DNA of 25,817 bases, taken from the IMG/VR virus record IMGVR_UViG_3300017991_000371, positions 1 to 25,817 of that record. One strand, given 5' to 3'. The stretch comes from a virus. Below, piece after piece: positions 1 to 5,625 of the stretch. Numbering within the stretch: the first letter of the stretch is position 1; each line of letters starts with the position of its first letter. The notes beneath the pieces were generated by a model, which was not told the DNA's origin, made no database searches, and was given only the letters and a program-made list of their open reading frames with translations. The position numbers and the translations under genes are program-made.

Positions 1-108
1 AGAAGGCATACGTTGAATGATGTCGTTTGGGATGGCGATATGATGCATGGAATTTTAAGAGAAGAGCCGGAAAAAGCCGAGGAATATAACTTTTTGGATT
101 ATAGGTAG
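1..108 (+). CDS. 3' end of an upstream gene (packaging region, possibly terminase)
   Basis: The frame beginning at base 1 is open for 35 codons and ends at TAG 106-108. The tail is acidic and rich in charged residues (…EEPEKAEEYNFLDYR). It lies just upstream of a small gene and the portal gene, where podoviruses of this type usually have the terminase large subunit. No nuclease motif is visible in this short piece, so the terminase identity comes from position only. The stop is followed closely by a purine-rich ribosome-binding site for the next gene, which fits one operon. Confidence 0.6.
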   Translation, partial: RRHTLNDVVWDGDMMHGILREEPEKAEEYNFLDYR

Positions 109-117
109 GGGGAAGAT

Positions 118-372
118 ATGGCTGGAGCGCTTGGACTTGGAGGATTTAGTAATCTGACCGGTATAGGAGTCGGTTCTATTGGAAGAATGCTGGGGGAGAT
201 TTTAACGCGGAAAGGAACGACGCTTCCTCTTTTGAAGCCGGTGGCTCCTCCTAGAAGCGGAACCGCCATCAGATCGAGCGATCCTTTCGATTTTTTCGGT
301 ACTTTGTTCACTAATCCTGCCACTTCCGGGCTGAATCCTATAACGAATTTCAATAAAACGCCTCTTTACTGA
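118..372 (+). CDS. Small hypothetical protein between packaging gene and portal
   Basis: This gene encodes 84 aa. A GGGGGAAG ribosome-binding site lies about 3-6 bases before ATG 118, and the TGA at 370-372 shares a base with the portal ATG at 372, so the two are probably translationally coupled. The N-terminal third is glycine-rich (GALGLGGFSNLTGIGVG), and the rest is rich in Pro, Thr and Phe with no charged helix. Small uncharacterised genes are common between terminase and portal in podoviruses. I do not recognise the family and infer no function. The tight coupling and absence of a competing frame make it a credible gene. Confidence 0.65.
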   Translation: MAGALGLGGFSNLTGIGVGSIGRMLGEILTRKGTTLPLLKPVAPPRSGTAIRSSDPFDFFGTLFTNPATSGLNPITNFNKTPLY

Positions 373-2045
373 TGGATATATCCGTTGAAGACTTAAGAAG
401 CCAGCATCAGGCTCTTCTTTCCGAGCGTGAGAAGATCATGCCTGTTTGGAGAATGATGGCGGATAATTTTCTTCCGCTTAAGCGCGTATTGCTGGATGGC
501 GATTATAAGCCCGAGGACGTTTATACTCGTATGGGAGAAGTCAACCTGAACATAGTGGACGCGACGTCTATTAAATCCATGCGTATCCTGGCGGCCGGGA
601 TGCAGAGCGGATTGACTAGTCCTTCCAAGATATGGTTTCGTCTTGGTCTTTCTGATTTCAATCTTGCGAATAAATCCAATGTGAAGAAATGGCTTGAGGA
701 AGCCGAGCGGATGATATTCGACGTCATGGCCCGCAGCGATTTCTACAATAGCACTTATAGATGCTACTTGGAGAGCGCCACATTCGGAACTACGGTATTG
801 CTTATTCTAAATGAAGGCGATAAAGGAATCAGGACTATTTGTCTTCCTATAGGCAGCTATGCGCTTGCCTCGAATGCCAAGAATGAAATCGATACTCTTT
901 ATCGAAAGTTCTATATGACCGCTCGACAGATCGTGGATAAGTTCGGCGAGGAAAACGTTTCCATTTCTATTATGAACGCTTACCGAAGCTCTGGCGGCAA
1001 AGATAAATGGTTTCCGATTATCCATGCGATTCTACCGAATGAACGCTATGATTCGTCCAAGGATGATGCCGCGAGCATGGCGTATTCAAGTTTTTATTTC
1101 GAGGAAGCCTCTGATAATCATGACGAGAAACTTCTTTCCAAGGGAGGATTCCATGAAAAGCCTTTTATAGCGGCCAGATGGGACGTGACCGGAGACAGCG
1201 TATACGGAGAATCTCCAGGCATGGATGTGGTTTTTTTCGCTAAAGGTCTGCAAGCCATGAAGGCTACCGTCTATAAGGCGGAACAGAAGAACGCGGATCC
1301 GGCCATGAATGTTCCTCCCGGCATGAAGAACGCTTCGACTTCTCCCGGAGTAAGAAACTATCAATCGAATCCTAACGAAAAGATAACGGCCACTACCGAT
1401 ATACGTCCCAATACGCAGGGAGCGTTGCTTCTTATTCAGGATGACAGGACGCAAGTTACCGAAGGGTTATTCAACGATATTTTTCGAGCTTTGATGCTTT
1501 CCACTTCGAATAAAATGACGGCTTACGAAGTGATGGAAAGGATAGCCGAAGGATTACGGCTTCTTGGTCCTGTATCTGAAAGAAAGCAATTCGAATTTCT
1601 TGATCCTATCATAGATAGAGTATTCGCTATCATTCTTCGAAACGGTATGATTTCTCTTCCTCCTGTGGAATTGGAAGGGAAGCGGCTAAACGTGGAGTAT
1701 ATTTCTCCTTTGGCTCAGGCTCAGAAAGCTGTTGGAACGCAGGGAATCAACAAAATAATTCAATTGATCCAGTCGATTTACCAAACCAAGCCTGAGGTTA
1801 TCGATACGGTGAACTGGGATGAGCTGATTCTCGTATATGCGGATTTAATCGGTGTTTCTCCAAGGATAATCAATGATAACGATAGGATTCAAATGATAAG
1901 GGAGATTCGTATGTCTATGGAGGCGGCCGCTTTGGAGCAGGAACAGCGGAATCAGGAGGTTGATAATTTAAAGAAGATGTCTGAAACGAAAGTGACCGAG
2001 AATGAAAACGCCATCCAATCGGCTGCTTCCTACGAGGCGGAATGA
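372..2045 (+). CDS. Portal (head-to-tail connecting) protein
   Basis: This 557-aa protein matches the podovirus head-tail connector family in length and layout. That family forms the dodecameric ring at the unique capsid vertex, through which DNA is packaged and ejected and to which the tail attaches. Features include an N-terminal helical segment, a middle region with the SGLTSPSKIWFRLGL stretch typical of this family, a 'WDVTGDSVYGESPGMDVV' block that I associate with podoviral portals, and a C-terminal helical segment ending in Glu/Gln/Lys-rich coiled coil (about residues 500-557). The start overlaps the TGA of the upstream gene. Its stop overlaps the next ATG (ATGA), showing operon packing. 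Order and family resemble the portal of the BPP-1 group. The subfamily assignment is inferred. Confidence 0.93.
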   Translation: MDISVEDLRSQHQALLSEREKIMPVWRMMADNFLPLKRVLLDGDYKPEDVYTRMGEVNLNIVDATSIKSMRILAAGMQSGLTSPSKIWFRLGLSDFNLANKSNVKKWLEEAERMIFDVMARSDFYNSTYRCYLESATFGTTVLLILNEGDKGIRTICLPIGSYALASNAKNEIDTLYRKFYMTARQIVDKFGEENVSISIMNAYRSSGGKDKWFPIIHAILPNERYDSSKDDAASMAYSSFYFEEASDNHDEKLLSKGGFHEKPFIAARWDVTGDSVYGESPGMDVVFFAKGLQAMKATVYKAEQKNADPAMNVPPGMKNASTSPGVRNYQSNPNEKITATTDIRPNTQGALLLIQDDRTQVTEGLFNDIFRALMLSTSNKMTAYEVMERIAEGLRLLGPVSERKQFEFLDPIIDRVFAIILRNGMISLPPVELEGKRLNVEYISPLAQAQKAVGTQGINKIIQLIQSIYQTKPEVIDTVNWDELILVYADLIGVSPRIINDNDRIQMIREIRMSMEAAALEQEQRNQEVDNLKKMSETKVTENENAIQSAASYEAE

Positions 2046-2332
2046 CGTTTCAATTCGATGAAGGGGATACTGTAAATCAAGATAATGAAAAGCGTCTAGA
2101 ACGGGAACGAACCGAATTACGGGAACTGCTATCGACTAAAGGAGGCCGTAGATTCATTTGGAGGATTTTCGAAGAAGGCTATTTGTTCGTTACGACTTTC
2201 ACTAAAAATAGCCAAACTTTTTTCAACGAGGGTAAACGGGATTTAGCTTTAAGCAAGTTTAACGAAGTTCTTGACGTTGACCCTTTTATTTTCGCTAAAA
2301 TGGTTAAGGAATTTAGGAATAACGATGAGTGA
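2042..2332 (+). CDS. Bbp19-like small virion-region protein
   Basis: This 96-aa protein lies between portal and scaffold, where BPP-1-like phages carry Bbp19-type proteins. The motif series fits that family as I know it: 'ELLSTKGGRRFIWRIFEE' followed by 'NSQTFFNEGKRDLAL' and a C-terminal helix. Its role is not well established. Position suggests an assembly or packaging accessory. ATG 2042 overlaps the portal stop by 4 bases (ATGA), so it is likely translated by re-initiation. Its own end overlaps the scaffold start by 8 bases. The N terminus (about 1-35) is strongly charged and probably helical. Confidence 0.75.
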   Translation: MTFQFDEGDTVNQDNEKRLERERTELRELLSTKGGRRFIWRIFEEGYLFVTTFTKNSQTFFNEGKRDLALSKFNEVLDVDPFIFAKMVKEFRNNDE

Positions 2333-2969
2333 AGAAGAAAACGCGACTGCCGGTACAAGCGACACTGAACCGGTGAAGACGGATATTACTGAAATAATAG
2401 GCTCTGAATTAATCGAGAAGTCTGACGTCGAGGCAAAGGAATCCGGAAACGATTCTAATTCAAAAACGCCGATGAATGAAAAGGCTATCGTGGAAGCGGA
2501 CTTCGAGTTCGCTGTCGAGGAAGGCGTGGAGATCGACGCTGACTCCTTGGCGGGTCTTAAGAATTTCTCGATAGAACATAATCTATCCAAGGATTCGGCG
2601 CAGGCTCTTCTGGATCATTTGATTTCGGCTAGATCCAAAGCTATGGAAGCTCAGAAGGCCGCCAACGAAAAAGCGATAGCCGAGGCCGTGAAGAAGATTA
2701 AAGCCGACCCTGACATCGGGGGATCCAAGTACGATGAAATTCAATCGGCCGCGGATAGAATCACTCTGAAATACGGTGGCTCCGACTTTCAGAAAGCGGT
2801 CTCGGACGGAGGATTGAAATATGAACCTATGTTTCTTAGGTTTATAAGAAATCTAAATTCGAGTTTAACCGAAGACGAAGTGATCTCCACTTCCCAGACT
2901 AGAAAATCCGGTCCGAAAGAAAAGACCTTCGCGGAATACGCTAAAGAATTCATAAACAACGATACATGA
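2325..2969 (+). CDS. Scaffolding-type protein
   Basis: This gene encodes 214 aa from ATG 2325 (MSEEEN…). An in-frame TTG at 2271 exists, but starting there would bury the gene in its neighbour, and ATG 2325 has GGA-rich sequence upstream and the short overlap typical of this operon. The protein is acidic at the N terminus, with a central Lys/Ala/Glu coiled coil (about residues 95-130) and a basic C terminus. This is the usual build of phage scaffolds that organise coat subunits and then leave or are degraded. It sits immediately upstream of the coat gene. Residues 183-206 are copied almost exactly into the chimeric ORF at 4766-4945. Family recognition rests mostly on position and composition. 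Confidence 0.75.
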   Translation: MSEEENATAGTSDTEPVKTDITEIIGSELIEKSDVEAKESGNDSNSKTPMNEKAIVEADFEFAVEEGVEIDADSLAGLKNFSIEHNLSKDSAQALLDHLISARSKAMEAQKAANEKAIAEAVKKIKADPDIGGSKYDEIQSAADRITLKYGGSDFQKAVSDGGLKYEPMFLRFIRNLNSSLTEDEVISTSQTRKSGPKEKTFAEYAKEFINNDT

Positions 2970-2976
2970 GAAAAAT

Positions 2977-3996
2977 ATGACTCTTAAAAATATTAATTAT
3001 TTTTCCTTGGCGGATAAGACCAAGCTGGTCGCGCCTGACGGCACCGCCTTGAAGATAGCTCAGATACTGGAGAAATCCACTCCTTTTCTGGAAGACATGC
3101 CAACCATGGAGGGTAATCTTGCTACCGGACATATGGGCGCTCTTCAAACGGAACTTGCTTCTTCCACGTTCACCGATTATTACGAAGGAGTAATTCCGAC
3201 CAAAGGAAAAAATCAAATCATTACCTGGACGACTGCTCGCCAAAGATCATTGGCCGTCGTCGATGCCGATTTATTGAAATTGGATAATAACTCCGACATC
3301 GCTCTGATGAATCAATCCCTGTCGCATTTGATGGGAATGGGCCAGGATTGGGAAAGCAAATTGATATACGGCACTAAAGACGATAGTGGAAGGATATTAG
3401 GTCTTGCCGCCACCTACGATCATCTTTCCACCAGCGAGACCGATATAGGCAGCAACGTTATAGACGCCGGAGGAACCGGGTCGGATAACTCGTCTATTTG
3501 GTTGGCGTATTGGGGAATGAATAACGCTCATGGAATATATCCCAAGGGTTCGGTTGGAGGTATTGAGAAAATTGATTACAAAACGGAACTTGTAACCGCC
3601 CCGAATGGAGTCGGACAATACGAAGCCAGAAGGATACTATTCAAACATGACTGCGGACTAGCCATTCCCAATTGGAAGTCGATCGTTAGAATAGCCAATA
3701 TCGACGTGTCCGAATTGGCCGATGCGGGAGAATCCACTTATGATGGAGCGCCATTGGCCAATCTTTTGATCAGAGCATATAATCTATTCACTAGGTCGGT
3801 GAAGGCGATGGGCAAGCCGTATATCTATTGCAATAGAACCGTAAAGACCGCTTTGGATCTAATCGCGAACAACAAGCCGACTCTTGGGATAAATATGGTC
3901 AAGGATGTGCTTGGCGAACCTGTAACCACTTTTTGGGGTATTCCCATCCACACGGCGGAAATGATTTTGAACACGGAAGCGCGAGTGATAGCATAA
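2977..3996 (+). CDS. Major capsid protein
   Basis: This 339-aa coat protein resembles the Bbp17/Gp7-type major capsid family of BPP-1-like podoviruses, which has an HK97-type fold. Telling features are an N-terminal 'FLEDMPTMEGN' segment, the 'DWESKLIYG' block, the 'SSIWLAYWGMNNAHGIYPKG' block characteristic of this family, and a C-terminal 'FWGIPIH' strand near the end. It follows the scaffold gene by 7 bases and precedes the decoration gene by 12 bases. A terminator-like hairpin after the decoration gene would separate capsid-gene expression from the tail genes. Confidence 0.92.
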   Translation: MTLKNINYFSLADKTKLVAPDGTALKIAQILEKSTPFLEDMPTMEGNLATGHMGALQTELASSTFTDYYEGVIPTKGKNQIITWTTARQRSLAVVDADLLKLDNNSDIALMNQSLSHLMGMGQDWESKLIYGTKDDSGRILGLAATYDHLSTSETDIGSNVIDAGGTGSDNSSIWLAYWGMNNAHGIYPKGSVGGIEKIDYKTELVTAPNGVGQYEARRILFKHDCGLAIPNWKSIVRIANIDVSELADAGESTYDGAPLANLLIRAYNLFTRSVKAMGKPYIYCNRTVKTALDLIANNKPTLGINMVKDVLGEPVTTFWGIPIHTAEMILNTEARVIA

Positions 3997-4008
3997 GGAG
4001 GATAAGAC

Positions 4009-4434
4009 ATGACTATAATGGATAAGGAGACTAAATTCTGCAACGACCAGGATTTAGCTGGAGAAAGCACTGATTCAAACGTTTATTCAGAAAACGATCT
4101 GAGAGTCGGTCCCGGCGATTTCGGTAAAGGCGAAGGAATTTTACTGGACGTGGTCGTTACGGAGGATTTTACGAATATCGTAAGTTTGCAGGCGGCTTTA
4201 GTGACTGATTCCGCGCTTCCGATAGATGATAGCTCGATAGTTCTTTATGAAACTCCCGCCATCGCGTTGGCGGATCTGGTTGCCGGATATAAATTCGCTT
4301 TAAAGGCTATTCCGCCTGGATGTCTGGAATATCTCGGCCTTAAATTCGTCCTGGCCGGCGGCACCGATCCGGATGCCGGAAAAATAGACGCCGGATTGAC
4401 TTTAGTGACTAACGATTGCGACCCCAGTTTCTGA
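4009..4434 (+). CDS. Bbp16-like capsid decoration/cement protein
   Basis: This 141-aa protein directly follows the coat gene and has an excellent AAGGAGG ribosome-binding site 7 bases before ATG 4009, suggesting high expression. The pattern matches Bbp16-type proteins: an N-terminal 'GPGDFGKGEGI' turn, a run of beta strands, 'LPIDDSS', then 'AIPPGCLEYLGLKFVLAGG' and 'DAGKIDAGLTL'. In BPP-1 this protein is a small beta-sandwich that cements the outside of the shell. No signal peptide or membrane segment is present. The capsid-stabilising role is taken from the family and from position. Confidence 0.78.
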   Translation: MTIMDKETKFCNDQDLAGESTDSNVYSENDLRVGPGDFGKGEGILLDVVVTEDFTNIVSLQAALVTDSALPIDDSSIVLYETPAIALADLVAGYKFALKAIPPGCLEYLGLKFVLAGGTDPDAGKIDAGLTLVTNDCDPSF

Positions 4435-4451
4435 TTAAGTTGATTATATGC

Positions 4452-4476
4452 GACGCTCTTTAAAAAGGGCGTCTTT
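4452..4476 (+). terminator. Terminator-like hairpin after capsid genes
   Basis: A 9-bp stem (4452-4460 with 4465-4473, one G-T pair) closes a TAAA loop and is followed by only three T residues. It lies just after the decoration gene. With the short T-run it is likely a leaky terminator that lowers transcription into the tail genes, a placement like that of the terminator after T7 gene 10. Confidence 0.65.
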
Positions 4477-4488
4477 AAACGGAGCATC

Positions 4489-4776
4489 ATGAAGAACATC
4501 AAATACCGCAAAGCGACGATTACTTTAAAGAAAAAACATTGGACCGGCTCGCGCCTACTTGAAAAAGGCGCGACCTTCAAGGATGATGAATGTTTCGAGG
4601 GGAAATACCAATTCGATACCGCTAAAGTCGTTTTCGACGACGAATCTCCAAAGCCGAGTCTGGATAAGGATGAAGGAAAAGACGAATCTCCAAAGCCGAG
4701 TCTGGATAAGGATGAAGGAAAAGACGAATCTCCAAAGCCGAACCGACGCAGGAAGGGTGTGAAAAATGAAAAGTAA
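4489..4776 (+). CDS. Hypothetical protein with 14-residue C-terminal repeats
   Basis: This gene encodes 95 aa, with an ACGGAG ribosome-binding site 4 bases before ATG 4489. The N-terminal 50 residues look like a small beta domain (KATITLKKKHWTGSRLLEKG). The remainder is a Lys/Glu/Asp/Pro linker made of two full copies and one partial copy of a 14-residue unit (DESPKPSLDKDEGK), encoded by a 42-bp tandem repeat. It ends in a basic tail (NRRRKGVKNEK). It lies between capsid and tail-tube genes, so a head-completion or decoration role is possible, but I do not recognise the family. Its last 34 bases are part of a 51-bp sequence repeated 183 bases downstream. Confidence 0.7.
   Translation: MKNIKYRKATITLKKKHWTGSRLLEKGATFKDDECFEGKYQFDTAKVVFDDESPKPSLDKDEGKDESPKPSLDKDEGKDESPKPNRRRKGVKNEK
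4639..4740 (+). repeat. 42-bp tandem repeat, 2.4 copies, inside a gene
   Basis: Units occupy 4639-4680 and 4681-4722, and a third 18-bp partial copy covers 4723-4740. The copies appear identical, and 42 is a multiple of three, so the coding frame is preserved and 14 residues are added per unit. The identity at synonymous sites points to recent slippage or unequal recombination. Confidence 0.95.
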
Positions 4777-4793
4777 TTATCCTGAATTCCGCA
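4743..4793 (+). repeat. 51-bp direct repeat, copy 1
   Basis: This sequence recurs exactly at 4926-4976. The first copy holds the end of the repeat-containing gene and the ATG of the chimeric ORF. The offset between copies is 183 bases, a multiple of three. The repeat brackets two segments copied from genes elsewhere in the window. Confidence 0.95.
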
Positions 4794-4945
4794 TTCCTTT
4801 CATTTATAATTCCGAAGATTCATATATCGTCGCTTTGCTTGATGGTGTTTATGAAGACGGAGTGATCTCAACTTCCCAGACTAGAAAATCCGGTCCGAAA
4901 GAAAAGATCTTCGCGGAATACGCTGCCGACGCAGGAAGGGTGTGA
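4766..4945 (+). CDS. 59-aa chimeric ORF built from tail-tube and scaffold gene pieces
   Basis: ATG 4766 opens 59 codons to TGA 4943-4945. After nine residues from the repeat (MKSNYPEFR), 20 residues match residues 73-92 of the tail tubular B protein, and then 24 residues match residues 183-206 of the scaffold with two changes. Both pieces keep their parental reading frame. At DNA level 4794-4852 matches 5830-5888 with one difference, and 4853-4924 matches 2871-2942 with three. A GGAAGG element lies about 10 bases before the ATG. Whether it is expressed is unknown. It may be a recombination scar rather than a functional gene, or an assembly error. Confidence 0.5.
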   Translation: MKSNYPEFRIPFIYNSEDSYIVALLDGVYEDGVISTSQTRKSGPKEKIFAEYAADAGRV

Positions 4946-4976
4946 AAAATGAAAAGTAATTATCCTGAATTCCGCA
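4926..4976 (+). repeat. 51-bp direct repeat, copy 2
   Basis: This is the second, exact copy of 4743-4793. It contains an ATG at 4949 that opens a 14-codon mini-ORF (4949-4993), whose TGA overlaps the tail tubular A start (ATGA). Without the 183-bp insertion the same mini-ORF would begin inside the end of the repeat-containing gene, which is probably the ancestral arrangement. Confidence 0.95.
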
Positions 4977-4993
4977 ATAAGGAAAAAACATGA
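4949..4993 (+). CDS. 14-aa mini-ORF coupled to tail tubular A
   Basis: This short frame encodes MKSNYPEFRNKEKT, and its TGA overlaps the next ATG by 4 bases. It may act as a translational coupler for tail tubular A, or may be chance. No protein function is suggested. The GGAAGG element of the repeat lies upstream of it, as it does for the chimeric ORF. Confidence 0.25.
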   Translation: MKSNYPEFRNKEKT

Positions 4994-5625
4994 CTACAGC
5001 GGAGGATATTTGCAATCTTGCCTTGGGATCGATTGGATTATCTCCGATAAGTTCTCTTTCCCAATCGACTCAAAACGCCAGAACATGCAATCTTTTCTAT
5101 GCTATCGTCAGAGATAGCTATTTGATTGAGCATGATTGGAGTTTTTGTGCCAAGATAATCGAGTTAACGGAAGAAACCACCGAAGTTGAAGGATATGATT
5201 GGGCTCGATATAAATTTTCGTATCCAGTCGATTGTCTTAAGGCTCGAAGAATAACCGACGGGGAATCGAATTATTCCTATCCATTCATTATTCGAGACGT
5301 TGAAATATCACTTGTCGAAACAAAGCTTATCTTCACGGGCATAGAGGAAGCTTTTCTTGAATATACTTTGGCGATGACCGACCCCGATTCGTTCGACCAG
5401 ACTTTTCTCATGGCTTTAAGTAAAAAAATCGCATTCGAGATTTCATGGCCGTTGACCAAAGACGCTAAAATACAGAAACAGGCTTTCGATCAATATTTAA
5501 TAGCGGATAATGCCGCGAAGCAAAAGGATGGCTCGGAACGACTTATAGAACCTTACCCATTGACTTGGGAGGAAGCTAGAACTGGAATTTGGCGGCAGCC
5601 GATTTGGAGACCATGGCCTATATAA
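4990..5625 (+). CDS. Tail tubular protein A (adaptor ring)
   Basis: This 211-aa protein belongs to the T7 gp11-like/tail tubular A family, which forms the adaptor ring joining portal to tail nozzle. The N terminus 'TTAEDICNLALGSIGLSPI' followed by 'ARTCNLFYAIVRDSYLIEHDWSF' is the family hallmark. It continues with 'YKFSYPVDCLKARRI' and a C-terminal helical region with 'MALSKKIAFEIS'. Length matches the family (about 190-220 aa). GGAAAAAA precedes ATG 4990. Its end overlaps the tail tubular B start by 13 bases. Confidence 0.9.
   Translation: MTTAEDICNLALGSIGLSPISSLSQSTQNARTCNLFYAIVRDSYLIEHDWSFCAKIIELTEETTEVEGYDWARYKFSYPVDCLKARRITDGESNYSYPFIIRDVEISLVETKLIFTGIEEAFLEYTLAMTDPDSFDQTFLMALSKKIAFEISWPLTKDAKIQKQAFDQYLIADNAAKQKDGSERLIEPYPLTWEEARTGIWRQPIWRPWPI

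Noticed and set aside
1086-1454. A 122-codon minus-strand frame inside the portal gene
   Set aside because: It lies fully inside a confident portal gene, has a composition rich in Arg, Ile and Ser without motifs, and is best explained as a shadow frame.
4559-4762. A 67-codon alternative plus-strand frame through the 42-bp repeats
   Set aside because: The repeat length is divisible by three, so any frame open in one unit stays open in all; the other frame has the ribosome-binding site and a sensible N-terminal domain.
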